This document shows, piece after piece, positions 1-8,260 of a DNA stretch of 64,000 bases. The position numbers were made by a program, and so were the translations under genes. How positions within the stretch are numbered: position 1 is the first letter of the stretch; the number at the start of each line of letters is the position of its first letter. The stretch is from Kiritimatiellia bacterium (GTDB lineage Bacteria; Verrucomicrobiota; Kiritimatiellia; JAFGHX01): contig JAFGHX010000374.1 in NCBI GenBank assembly GCA_016929905.1, positions 1 through 64,000 of the forward strand. Direction: 5' to 3'. The notes under the pieces are model-generated. The model was not told the origin of the DNA. It searched no databases and saw only the letters and a program-made list of their open reading frames with translations.

Positions 1-59
1 GCACGCGCAGCTCGCGGCGGAGCAGGTCGAGGAGCTTGGGTTTGGGGGGCGATTGGCAT
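1..59 (-). CDS. N-terminal fragment of a tyrosine recombinase, integron-integrase-like (cut by window edge)
   Basis: Read on the minus strand, the first bases encode PKPKLLDLLRRELRV. I recognise this as resembling the N-terminal core-binding segment of integron-type tyrosine recombinases, which typically begin with a PKPKLLD-like run before an RHYS motif; the rest lies outside the window. A natural ATG at 59-57 gives MPIAP, but the frame only joins PKPKLLD if the six-G run at 44-49 is read as five. So either the gene has a frameshift in a homopolymer, the sequence has an indel error, or translation starts in an unrecognised way. Only about 18 residues are visible, so the family call is tentative. 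I see no attC-like element beside it. Confidence 0.35.
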   Translation of the reverse strand, partial: MPIAPQTQAPRPAPPRAAR

Positions 60-273
60 TTGGCCGTTGTGTCGCAGGGTGCATGATCCGGGATGCTCCC
101 TTCGGCACGGGCGCATTCGGCGGCCGCGCCGTCTCCCGAAGGTCCGCCGCTTGGGCTGCGCTGTGGAGCGCCAGGCGGCTGGGGCAGGCGAGCGGCCGTC
201 GTCGCGAGGCGCAAGCGCCCTTCGACGGGCTCAGAAGCTTCGTCTTGGGACTGAGGCGAGCCAGGGGCCGGCT

Positions 274-496
274 GCCCTACTGTCTGATCGGCGGTGTGTG
301 CTGAAGCGGGGGCAGGCGAGGACGCCCGCCCTACTGTCTGATCGGCGGTGTGTGCTGAAGCGGGGGCAGGCGAGGACGCCCGCCCTACTGTCTGATCGGC
401 GGTGTGTACTGAAGCGGGTGCAGGCGAGGACGCCCGCCCTACTGTCTGATCGGCGGTGTGTACTGAAGCGGGGGCAGGCGAGGACGCCTGCCCTAC
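274..496. repeat. 54-bp tandem repeat, about four copies
   Basis: The words CCCTACTGTCTGATCGGCGG and GGCAGGCGAGGACGCCCG recur with an exact 54-bp period: the CCCTAC block ends at 280, 334, 388, 442 and 496. Copies differ by only a few bases. Because 54 is a multiple of three, all frames stay open through it, which creates spurious reading frames. The rest of 60-647 holds no gene I can support; the array ends about 150 bp before the WYL regulator. Confidence 0.9.
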
Positions 497-647
497 TGGT
501 CGGGGCGGTCGGTCTGCCAGTTGTTCGTCTGCCGCGCTCTGTCTCATGGGCAACTCCTCGTTTGGCGTCCAAAAACGTTGGTCCTTCTCCGTCCGCCACA
601 GTATACTCCAAGACCTGTGTCATATTGCGGCACAGGTTGGCGGAAAA

Positions 648-1637
648 ATGAAGAGAATTTCACGGCCCCAATATTTCAGAATTCGTCGGATGCTGGACTT
701 GATCCGGGACGGCACCCGCACGGGGGTTTACGTGAACGCGACGGATTTCCGCCGGGAATTTCGGATATCACGGCGCACCGCCATGCGCGACTTGGACGTC
801 CTGCGCGATGACCACTCCGCGCCGGTGGAATATGACCCGTCGCGCAAGGGTTATTACATGAGCGACAAGGCTTGGCACCTGCCGCCCGTCCGCCTGAGCC
901 GGCGTGAGGTGTTTTCGTTTGCGATTGCGCGCAAGCTGCTGCAGAGCTTTCGCGGCACGCCGCTGGAGGGGGATATGCGGGCGGTGTTGGAGAAGGTGGC
1001 CGAATCGATGGAGGGCAGTATCACGCTCGATGTCGGGGCGCTGACGGAGCACATGACGGTGCTGGGCGAGGATTACGTGGTGCAGGACCCGGCGATCTGG
1101 GAGGCGGTGGCGGGCTGTGTGGACCGGCGCGAGCGGATGCGGGCGGTCTACCAGAAGTTCGACGGAACGGTCGGCACGTACGAGCTGGACCCGTACCACC
1201 TGCTGGCTTATCACGGGGACTGGTACGTGCTGGCGCGGCACGTGCGCAAGGGGCAGGTGGCGACGTTTGCGGTCTCGCGGATTCGACGTGTGCGGGGCAC
1301 GAACGCTTTCTTCGCGGTGCCGCCGGATTTCGACGTGAGCGCGCACATCCGGCAGTCGTTCGGGATTGTGCGGGGCGACAAGCCGTTCCGGGTGCGGCTG
1401 CGCTTTTCGAGGAACGTGGCGGCGTACATTCGCGCGCGCGTGTGGCACCCGACGCAGCGGATCGTCGACAAACGCGACGGCAGCCTCGAGCTTAGCTTCG
1501 AGACAGCCGGCTGGAAGGAGCTGGTGCGCTGGGTTTTGTCGTGGCAGCCGGACTGCAGGGTGCTGGCGCCGAAGCGGCTGCGGGAGCGGGTGAAGGAGAA
1601 GATGCGGGCCGCGCTGCGCGGCGGTTTGGGCAGGTAG
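648..1637 (+). CDS. HTH/WYL-domain transcriptional regulator
   Basis: This 329-residue protein has the layout of WYL-type (YafY/DeoR-like) regulators. A winged-helix DNA-binding domain fills about residues 1-65 (RRTAMRDLDVLRD is the recognition-helix region). A WYL domain lies at about 150-220, with YHLLAYHGDWYVLARH and the following FAVSRIRRV, and a C-terminal WCX-like segment at about 235-325. WYL domains are thought to sense nucleotides or other ligands. The frame is open upstream through the tandem repeat, but the ATG at 648 starts the family-typical N-terminus (MKRISRPQYFRI) and gives normal length. Its target is unknown; the next gene is a transposase. Confidence 0.85.
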   Translation: MKRISRPQYFRIRRMLDLIRDGTRTGVYVNATDFRREFRISRRTAMRDLDVLRDDHSAPVEYDPSRKGYYMSDKAWHLPPVRLSRREVFSFAIARKLLQSFRGTPLEGDMRAVLEKVAESMEGSITLDVGALTEHMTVLGEDYVVQDPAIWEAVAGCVDRRERMRAVYQKFDGTVGTYELDPYHLLAYHGDWYVLARHVRKGQVATFAVSRIRRVRGTNAFFAVPPDFDVSAHIRQSFGIVRGDKPFRVRLRFSRNVAAYIRARVWHPTQRIVDKRDGSLELSFETAGWKELVRWVLSWQPDCRVLAPKRLRERVKEKMRAALRGGLGR

Positions 1638-1656
1638 TCAACGTGGTTGAGGGGGC

Positions 1657-1763
1657 GGCTCGCGGGACGCTCGCCCTCCAGCGTTCTGACAAGCAGAAAT
1701 TGGGTCTTGGCGAGTAGACATTGGGGCTTGCCGAATACACATCTGGTGGGCGAGCGCGCTGCC
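1657..1763. repeat. REPIN-like inverted pair 5' of the RAYT transposase
   Basis: A 24-base REP word beginning GGCTCGCGGGACGCTCGCC lies at 1657-1680. A degenerate inverted copy beginning TGGTGGGCGAGCG lies at 1744-1763. Together they form a roughly 107-bp inverted pair, the size expected for REPIN elements mobilised by RAYT transposases. A further inverted copy follows at 1840-1863. Confidence 0.6.
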
Positions 1764-1839
1764 CCCCGCAGCAACGAGCTTGGCGAGGCGAAGGCGGGTC
1801 TGGCGAGCCGGGTCAACCGAGCGGCGCGGCACGCGGACC

Positions 1840-1863
1840 TGGAGGGCGAGCGTCTCGCGAGCC
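1840..1863 (-). repeat. REP palindrome (single, inverted orientation)
   Basis: The word TGGAGGGCGAGCGTCTCGCG plus AGCC is the reverse complement of the REP at 1657-1680 with one mismatch. It sits 48 bp before the transposase start codon, where family members usually keep their REP substrates. Confidence 0.7.
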
Positions 1864-1910
1864 GGGTGAACCGAACAACACGACACGAACCCAACAAACC
1901 CAACAATCCG

Positions 1911-2387
1911 ATGACTCACGAAACAACAGAACAGCCGCAACGCAAACATCCGGCTCACATGCCGCCGATCGAACGGCATAACGCGCCGGTGGTCCTGTTC
2001 GTCACGTTGGCGATCAAGCCGAGAGGGCCGTTTCTCACCAACGCCCGGTTCCTCGACGCCTTCACGAAGGCTTGCGCGGATGCCGACGCGTGGACAGTCG
2101 GGCACTACCTCATCATGCCCGACCACGTGCATCTGTTCTGTCGTCCTGCCGCCGTCCCTCACATCGGGATCAAGCGCTGGGCATCGTACTTGAAGCGTCG
2201 GGTCACTGCACACTTGGGCGACCATACCTGGACGTGGCAAACGGATTGTTGGGACACCCAGATGCGAGACCAGCCGCATTACATCGCCAAACGGGCCTAT
2301 GTACACCAGAACCCGGCAAGAGCGGATCTGATGCAGGAGCCGGAGGAATGGCCTTGGCAGGGGGAGCTGTCGGTGATTCAGTGGTAA
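1911..2387 (+). CDS. REP-associated tyrosine transposase (RAYT, IS200/Y1 type)
   Basis: A 158-residue Y1 HUH transposase. The HUH metal-binding triad is in MPDHVHLF (His72-Val-His74). The probable catalytic tyrosine is Tyr130 in YVHQNPARADL, a signature of RAYT proteins. The ATG at 1911 is the last start before the conserved core; earlier in-frame codons run through REP sequence and are not expected to be coding. RAYTs are normally single-copy chromosomal genes that move or maintain the REP palindromes around them, and REP copies flank this gene on both sides (1657-1863 and 2429-2519). No insertion-sequence ends are seen, consistent with a domesticated element. Confidence 0.85.
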   Translation: MTHETTEQPQRKHPAHMPPIERHNAPVVLFVTLAIKPRGPFLTNARFLDAFTKACADADAWTVGHYLIMPDHVHLFCRPAAVPHIGIKRWASYLKRRVTAHLGDHTWTWQTDCWDTQMRDQPHYIAKRAYVHQNPARADLMQEPEEWPWQGELSVIQW

Positions 2388-2428
2388 TCGGCGATCCGGG
2401 GCCAACAAGAAGGTTGCCCGTCGACCGC

Positions 2429-2519
2429 GGCTCGCGGGACGCTCGCCCTCCATGGGGTTTGGCGAGTGAAGATTGAGTTCTGACGAACACACAGCTGGAG
2501 GGCAAGCGTTTCGCGAGCC
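2429..2519. repeat. REPIN: two REP palindromes in inverted orientation
   Basis: GGCTCGCGGGACGCTCGCC plus CTCCA occupies 2429-2452. Its inverted partner, starting TGGAGGGCAAGCGTTTCGCG, occupies 2496-2519. The 91-bp pair is a textbook REPIN size and lies directly 3' of the RAYT gene. The left word is identical to the copy at 1657-1680. Confidence 0.75.
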
Positions 2520-2651
2520 GGCTCATGCAACAGGCGTCGCTTGGGATCGGACTTTGGACCTTCTGACTTTCGACCCGCCTTCGCCCTGCGGTTGATTCGG
2601 CGGGCACAGCCTTTCGACTTTTCGAGCTTCGACCCGGGAAAGGGGGCAGGC

Positions 2652-5291
2652 ATGACAGGGAGGCATCGCTACGCGCGTTCGGATTTCGGGCCGTTGCCCG
2701 TGAGGCTGGAGCATGTGGACATCCACCTGAACTTCGTCCACGAGCAGGTGGAAGGGGCGATCACGCTCCATCTGACGGCCGCGCAGGATTTGCAGAGCCT
2801 GGCGCTGGATGCGCGGGATCTCGAGATCGTGAGCGTGGATTCGCCGGACCACGGCAACCGGCCGTTGGCCTACGAGTATCAGACGGAGAACAACCGGCTG
2901 GTGGTCACGCTGCCGGACCGCGTTGAGCAGGGTGCGCGGTTCCGCGTCCGCGCGCGCGCGGTGTGCGTGCCCTCGGCCCATATTCTGGAGGGGATCTACA
3001 AGGACACGACGCCCGACGGCTGTCCGCAGCAGTATGTGTCGCAGTGCCAGCAGTGGGGTTTCCAGCGGATTCTGCCGATTGTCGACGATTGCCGCGCGAA
3101 ATGCACGTTCACGACGACGCTGGAAGCGGACGCGGCCTACACGCATCTGATCAGCAACGGGAACGTGAGCCGCGCGCGGAACCCGGCCGGTCGCCCGGTT
3201 CCGAAGCCGCACGACGCGGCGCGGCAGGTGATCACCTACGAGAACCCGGTCCCGATGGCGCCGTACCTGTTCGTGGTGTGCGTGGGGACCTGGGACGAAC
3301 TGGCGGACGAGGTGACGTATCCGTCCGGGCGGAAGGTGCGGCTCGAGTATCTGGTTCCGCGCGGGCGGGCGGCGGGCGCGCGGGTCCCGTTGCAGATTCT
3401 GAAGGACGCGGTACTGTGGCAGGGCGCGACGCAGGGCTACGAGTATCCGGGCGAGGTTTACCGCACGATCTGCATGGAGAAATCGAATTTCGGCGGGATG
3501 GAGAACGTGGGCAACACGACGATCATCACCGACGCCGCGCTGATCGACGCATACACCGACGACCAGCGCCTGCTCTACGCGCACGGCGTGATCGTGCACG
3601 AGTTCGAGCACAACCAGTGCGGGAGCGAGGTGACGATGGAGACCCCGTTCGACATGTGGCTGAACGAGGCGTACACCGTCGACGTCGAGCGCCAGTTTGT
3701 GGCGAGCCGGTTCGACCCGGCCTTCGCGCGGCTGCGCGAGGTGGACGCGATGCGCATGCCGGTGCTCGGCCCGCTCGCGATCGAGGACGCCGGGCGGCTG
3801 GGCAACATCGTGCGCGAAGGGTTCAACGACCCGGACGAACTGGTCGACACGGTCACCTACGTGAAGGCGGCGGAGGTGATCAACATGCTGCGCCTGGTGC
3901 TGGGCGACGAGGCGTTCGCGCGGGGGCGCGCGCTCTATTTCAGCCGGTACCGCGGCGGCAACGCGAACACGGACCAGTTCTTCGCCTGTTTCGAGGAGGT
4001 GAGCGGGCAGGCGCTCGGCGTATTCCGGCGCGAATGGCTGCACACGATCGGCTACCCGCGCATCGAAGGCGCGTACGCGTACGACGCAGGGCAGCAGCGG
4101 CTCACGATCGAGCTGCGCCAGTCGCGCGCGGGGCGGGGCGGCCTGTTCCACGTGCCCGTCGTGCTGGCGGCGGTAGACGAGCGGGGCGCGGCGATCCCGG
4201 GTACGGCGCACACCGTCCAGATCCGCGGCGAGCGCGCGACGCTCACCTGCGACGGCGTCGGCGCCGCGCCGGCCTTCGTCTCGTTCAACCAGGGCTGCTC
4301 GTTCTACGGTACGTTCAAGGACCGCAGCCAGACGACCGCGACGCTGTTGAAGAAGGCCAGGCTCGATCCCGATCCGATCGGGCGCGTGGAGGCGGTGCGC
4401 GAGCTGACGGACGTTGAGCGCCTCAAGCTGGTGCGCGACCCGGCGGCGGCGGTGGGCGAGCCGTGGCAGGGCCTGTTTGCGGAGCTGATCGCGGACGAGA
4501 CGCTGCCGCACGGGCTGAAATCCTATCTGCTCGGCATCGACGAGGAGCCGCTGGACCGCGAGTATGTCGCGTGGTACCGTGAACTGTACGCCGCGCGCAG
4601 GACGTTGATGGAGACGGTGGCGGGCCGGACCATGAAAGATCTGCTCGAGGCGTTCGAGCGTACGGACACCTACGCGCCGGCGGCGCACCCGCGCGACGGG
4701 ATCGAGTCGCGCCGGCTGAAAGCGGTCTTGCTGGGCCTGATCAACGCGGCGAACACGCCGGCGACGCACGCGCTGGCCGAATCGCATTTCCGGCGCGCGT
4801 GGAACCTTTCGGACAAGCTGGCGGGTTTGGCGGCGGTGCATCGCAGCGATCACCCGGCCCGTCGCGCGCTGATGGAGGAAGCCTACGCCCTGTGGCAGCC
4901 GCACCTGAGCGCGTACGCGAACTATCTGCGCCTCGTCGGCAGCGGCATACACGAGGACGTGTTCGAGATGCTCGCGGCGGAGGAGCGGCGCCCCGCGTTC
5001 GACATCCGGCACCCCACCTACAGCCGCGCGTTGTACCTGTCGATGGCGTTCAACAACAAGCTGCTGTGGACGGACCGCGGGATCGGCTGGATGACGGAGA
5101 CGGTGATCAAGCTGGCGCCCGTCAACGAGAACACGGCGAACCGGCTGGTCGCGGCGTTCCAGCATGTGCACAGGCTGGCCGCCGATCTGAAGCCGAAAGT
5201 GCTGGGCGCGCTCGGCGCCATGCGCGACGGGATCGACCCCGGCACCGCACCGTCGGTGCGGGGGCGGGTGGAATCGTATTTGGAGGGGTGA
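2652..5291 (+). CDS. pepN: M1-family aminopeptidase N-like zinc metallopeptidase
   Basis: This 879-residue protein is close to the length of bacterial PepN. The zinc site is HEFEH at residues 316-320 with the third ligand Glu exactly 18 residues later in WLNEAYT. The exopeptidase motif is GGMEN at 281-285. The N-terminal beta domain, catalytic domain and long helical C-terminal domain follow the PepN order. No signal peptide is seen, so a cytosolic role in peptide turnover is likely. The ATG at 2652 has AGGGGGCAGG just upstream; the frame is open further back to 2541, but that part reads through REP-flanking DNA and is not family-like. Substrate range cannot be read from sequence. Confidence 0.92.
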   Translation: MTGRHRYARSDFGPLPVRLEHVDIHLNFVHEQVEGAITLHLTAAQDLQSLALDARDLEIVSVDSPDHGNRPLAYEYQTENNRLVVTLPDRVEQGARFRVRARAVCVPSAHILEGIYKDTTPDGCPQQYVSQCQQWGFQRILPIVDDCRAKCTFTTTLEADAAYTHLISNGNVSRARNPAGRPVPKPHDAARQVITYENPVPMAPYLFVVCVGTWDELADEVTYPSGRKVRLEYLVPRGRAAGARVPLQILKDAVLWQGATQGYEYPGEVYRTICMEKSNFGGMENVGNTTIITDAALIDAYTDDQRLLYAHGVIVHEFEHNQCGSEVTMETPFDMWLNEAYTVDVERQFVASRFDPAFARLREVDAMRMPVLGPLAIEDAGRLGNIVREGFNDPDELVDTVTYVKAAEVINMLRLVLGDEAFARGRALYFSRYRGGNANTDQFFACFEEVSGQALGVFRREWLHTIGYPRIEGAYAYDAGQQRLTIELRQSRAGRGGLFHVPVVLAAVDERGAAIPGTAHTVQIRGERATLTCDGVGAAPAFVSFNQGCSFYGTFKDRSQTTATLLKKARLDPDPIGRVEAVRELTDVERLKLVRDPAAAVGEPWQGLFAELIADETLPHGLKSYLLGIDEEPLDREYVAWYRELYAARRTLMETVAGRTMKDLLEAFERTDTYAPAAHPRDGIESRRLKAVLLGLINAANTPATHALAESHFRRAWNLSDKLAGLAAVHRSDHPARRALMEEAYALWQPHLSAYANYLRLVGSGIHEDVFEMLAAEERRPAFDIRHPTYSRALYLSMAFNNKLLWTDRGIGWMTETVIKLAPVNENTANRLVAAFQHVHRLAADLKPKVLGALGAMRDGIDPGTAPSVRGRVESYLEG

Positions 5292-5495
5292 GCTGAAACC
5301 CGGTGATTTCCGGCTCGCTGTTGCCCGCGAAAACACGCGAAAAGCGCGCGAAATCAAGATGGACTCACGGTTCCGATTGCAGCAACTGTGAGCTGTTTGC
5401 GCCACATCAGGTCATTCGAGGAACGCAACGTTGACGGCGCAAAGAACTCAAAGTTGCTGCGTTCGCATCTTGTTCTCTTCTGAAGGCGATCGTTG

Positions 5496-5577
5496 CGGGA
5501 ATCGAGGATTGCCACGCTGTCCACTAGGCCGCCTTGCTTCTGAGAGTCTCAGTGCGTGGCAATCCTTTCGATTCCCG
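5496..5577. repeat. Long imperfect hairpin between convergent genes
   Basis: CGGGAATCGAGGATTGCCAC plus GC at 5496-5517 is mirrored by an inverted copy at 5554-5577 (GCGTGGCAATCCTTTCGATT, then CCCG), with about 36 bases between. It lies in the 416-bp gap between the ends of the aminopeptidase and the DUF1573 gene, so it could act as a two-way transcription stop or be another mobile palindrome. I see nothing else in 5292-5707. Confidence 0.6.
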
Positions 5578-5707
5578 AAACACCCGGCCGCGGGCGCAAG
5601 CCGGACCCGACGCACGTCAGCTTGCCGCCCTCATGTCGCTTCTTTTCGCGATTCTTTCGCGCCCTTTCGCGGGCAATTCTCCCGCGCCTGCTGACCACCA
5701 GCCGAAC

Positions 5708-7108
5708 TCAACGTTCAGTCCGTGGTGGGTCCGCTCCCCGTGGTGAGTCTGCTTCTTCTGTCACGCGGAACGGGACGAGGATCTCCTGCATCCGGGTGGC
5801 CGTCGTCACGATCTTCACGGACTTGCCCCCGAGCGCGGGTGACGGCAGGATGTTCCTGAGCACGACAATATAGTAGCCCGGGCTGTACGGCTCGATGCGG
5901 ACCTCGATGCCCGGCTCGGGCGCCTCGACAGAGAGCACCTCGAACGTCGCGAGTGTGCCCGAGCGGACCGAGACGGTGCGCGAGACCGGGTTGGTCCCGC
6001 CCGCCCGCAGGTGAATCGCGTCCGGCGCCACAACCAGCTCGCCCTTCACGTATAGGCGGTACGGCACTTCCCATACCGGCTGGCGCGGGTGGTCGGTGCA
6101 GACCTCCACCGTGCCGGACGCGTAGCCGAGCGGCAGGGGCGGGACGGTCTGCAGCGTGAGCGTGTAGCCCGGCTGGCCGGCGAGCGGCTCGTACCGTGCC
6201 GCCAGCCATTCCGCCTTGACGCAGGCGCCGGTGACGGCGAACGTGAAATTCGTGCGGGGCACGAGTTCCACGCTGCGCGCCGCGGTCTGGTCCTCGAGAA
6301 CCGTGTCCAGCATGAGGAAGGGCGGGTTCACGAGGATGTCGGCATCGGCGGTTCCGCGCGTGGTCAGCGTGTAGTAGGGCTGGACTGGATCGTTCGACTG
6401 CAGGTGCGTCCTGAACGTCTGCGTCCCGACCCGTCCTTTCAGTACGAACGTCGCGTGCAGCGTCGCGGTTTCGCCGGGCGGGATGTTCGTGCAGGAGATT
6501 CGGGTTTCCGCACAGCCGCACGTTCCGCGTACCCGCTTGATGAGCAGCGGTGCGTCGCCGTCGTTTTCGATGAGGAACGCGTGCTCGATGTCGTCGAGAT
6601 TGTTGCTGCGCCCGAAGTCGAAAACCGGTTCCCGGCATACGATCCTGGGGGCCGGGCCGGCCGGCGGCGCTGCAGGGGGGGAGGGGGCGCCCCGCTCGAA
6701 CGGTTCGGCCGGCGGCGGGACCCCGAGCGTCTTGACGACCGGCGCGGTGCACGGGCTCTCCCGCCCGGCGGTATCGTAGGAACTGACGGCGAAATAGTAC
6801 GTGCCGGCCGGCAGGTTGGTGAGGGTGCACGTGACGGCGGCCGGATCGGGGATGTCCTGCCTTGCGTTATAGGCGTAGGGCGAGGTCCCGTAGTAGACGC
6901 GGTAGCCGGCCAGCGCCCGCTTCGAGGCGTCTGCGGCGACGGCGGGCGCGTCCCAGGAAAGCGTGACGGAATTCGTTGCCGGATTCGCGAGGGCTGCGTT
7001 GTCCGGTGCCGCACCCGCCGTCATCCCCGTAAGGCCGAGCACCGGGACAGCGGCGAACAGCGCCAGCCGGAGGACCGAGGTCGAAAGTCGAGCGTGTGGC
7101 GGCTTCAT
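5708..7108 (-). CDS. Exported protein with fibronectin type III and DUF1573 domains
   Basis: This 466-residue protein begins with a signal peptide (hydrophobic LRLALFAAVPVLGLTG, Ala-rich end). A fibronectin-III-like domain covers about residues 40-125 (SVTLSWDAP, GYRVYYGTS, GTYYFAVSSYD). A proline-rich linker precedes a DUF1573 domain at about 155-260, with the typical RGTCGCAET and NDPVQPYYTL segments; two further beta-rich segments follow. DUF1573 proteins are envelope or secreted proteins of Bacteroidetes and PVC bacteria, without a settled function. I chose the ATG at 7108 because it starts the signal peptide; upstream in-frame sequence is Gly/Ala-rich and untypical. Confidence 0.8.
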   Translation of the reverse strand: MKPPHARLSTSVLRLALFAAVPVLGLTGMTAGAAPDNAALANPATNSVTLSWDAPAVAADASKRALAGYRVYYGTSPYAYNARQDIPDPAAVTCTLTNLPAGTYYFAVSSYDTAGRESPCTAPVVKTLGVPPPAEPFERGAPSPPAAPPAGPAPRIVCREPVFDFGRSNNLDDIEHAFLIENDGDAPLLIKRVRGTCGCAETRISCTNIPPGETATLHATFVLKGRVGTQTFRTHLQSNDPVQPYYTLTTRGTADADILVNPPFLMLDTVLEDQTAARSVELVPRTNFTFAVTGACVKAEWLAARYEPLAGQPGYTLTLQTVPPLPLGYASGTVEVCTDHPRQPVWEVPYRLYVKGELVVAPDAIHLRAGGTNPVSRTVSVRSGTLATFEVLSVEAPEPGIEVRIEPYSPGYYIVVLRNILPSPALGGKSVKIVTTATRMQEILVPFRVTEEADSPRGADPPRTER

Positions 7109-7714
7109 GAAACGCCGTTCACTGTTCAGCATCAGGCCTTCAAATGCAACCTTGAAATGCGGCCGATCCGTTCCGAAACAGGCCGCTGCCCCTCCGCCCG
7201 CGGCGGGTCTGTGCCCCTGCGTTCCCGACAAAACTTACGACCCGCCTTCGCGCAGCGCTTCGGCGGGCGCAGCCCGACTACGCCCAGGGGCTTCCGCCGC
7301 CGCCTTTCAGGCTATGGCGCGACACGTCGTCGGGCAAGCGGCGCTTACGATAAAGAGATTCTGATTTTGCCTCTTTTCGCCATTTATCATTCGATTGGTG
7401 GCACGATTGCCTGTCCCCTGGCCCCCTCAGGAACAGCCGCGCCCTCAAGAACCCAACATGTTGCGTGTTGACCCAATGGAGGGCCGGCCTCTCCGCCGCA
7501 GGCGAATCTTCGACGTGCCGGCCGCAGTGGTTTTTCAGCGCAATCGATTCTCTATGATTCTCCCCGAGACATGGTACCCTACCGGGTAGGATGTGCTTTT
7601 CTTGGACAGACTGCAGGAAGAGGCGAAATATTCGGACGGGAGCGGGAGATTCCTGTATAGACGGGCGTTTCCGGCGTGCTGTCTTTGAGGAGGCTCGGAA
7701 AGGATAACTGAAGC
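7109..7714. other. 606-bp intergenic region with palindromic repeats
   Basis: No gene is supported here. It contains a short hairpin around CCCGCCTTCGCGCAGCGCTT followed by CGGCGGG (about 7230-7259). The word GGCTTCCGCCG followed by GGCGCGACACGTCGTCGGGC (about 7289-7338) recurs in similar form at about 40608-40663. The word TGGAGGGCCGGC at about 7478-7489 also occurs inside the serine hydrolase gene at 10134. Promoters for the two flanking divergent genes must lie here, but I cannot place them with confidence. Confidence 0.5.
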
Positions 7715-8260
7715 GTGAGTGCGTCACCCGAAGAGTTTCTTCGTCACTTCTCGGCTTCCGAGCCGGTATTGCGGCGCTACGTGATCGCGCATGTCCCGGA
7801 TTTCCACCAGGCGCAGGATGTGATGCAGGAGATTTCGCTGGTGTTGTGGAAGAAGTTCGATCAATTCCGTGAGGGCGAGAATTTCGCGGCTTGGGCGTTG
7901 GGTGTGGCGCGGAACGAGGTCCTGCACGCGCGCCGGGCCGTGGCGCGGGATCGGATGCTGCTTTCCGAGGATGTATCGGCGCGTCTGGATGAACGCCTGC
8001 GAGAGCTGGCGCCGGCGTTGGACCGGCGCAGGATGTACCTGCGGCATTGCCTGGACCGGCTGCCGGAGCATGTGCGGCGGCTGGTGAAGATGAAGTATGC
8101 GGGCCGCGTGACCATTGCGGAACTGGCCGAAGTGGCGGAGCGCAGCGCGAACGCGGTGCGGATCCTGCTGCACCGTGCGCGGCGCGCGTTGGCCAAGTGT
8201 CTGGACGACGCGGTGCGCGGCGGCGCGGATTCCGCGGCGGGCGAGCTGAAAGTGGAATGA
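7715..8260 (+). CDS. ECF-type RNA polymerase sigma factor (Rhodopirellula/Verrucomicrobium type)
   Basis: A 181-residue sigma-70-family protein. Region 2 spans about residues 15-85 (FHQAQDVMQEISLVLWKKF and FAAWALGVARNEVL), and region 4 spans about 125-175 (LVKMKYAGRVTIAELAEV, then a helix-turn-helix ending in ILLHRARRALAKCL). This is the short sigma type common in Planctomycetes and Verrucomicrobia, usually paired with a FecR-type anti-sigma. The start is a GTG at 7715. Its stop overlaps the next start by ATGA, so sigma and FecR protein are translationally coupled. It probably directs this gene set. Confidence 0.9.
   Translation: MSASPEEFLRHFSASEPVLRRYVIAHVPDFHQAQDVMQEISLVLWKKFDQFREGENFAAWALGVARNEVLHARRAVARDRMLLSEDVSARLDERLRELAPALDRRRMYLRHCLDRLPEHVRRLVKMKYAGRVTIAELAEVAERSANAVRILLHRARRALAKCLDDAVRGGADSAAGELKVE

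Noticed and set aside
274..496. CRISPR array
   Set aside because: The 54-bp units abut without variable spacers and no cas gene is present.
60..647. Integron cassette array beside the recombinase fragment
   Set aside because: I find no attC-like RYYYAAC/GTTRRRY pairs and no cassette-sized genes.
2523..5405. Very long minus-strand frame opposite the aminopeptidase (and a similar one at 11323-15879)
   Set aside because: High GC leaves the opposite strand free of stops. The residue mix (Arg/His-rich) is unlike a protein, and the plus-strand genes carry clear family motifs.
5431..5873. Small plus-strand frames between the aminopeptidase and DUF1573 genes
   Set aside because: No ribosome site, atypical composition, and they cross the palindrome or run opposite the DUF1573 gene.
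7398..7412. Sigma-54 promoter before the sigma-factor gene
   Set aside because: TGGCACGATTGC has GC only 9 bases after GG; the required spacing is 12.
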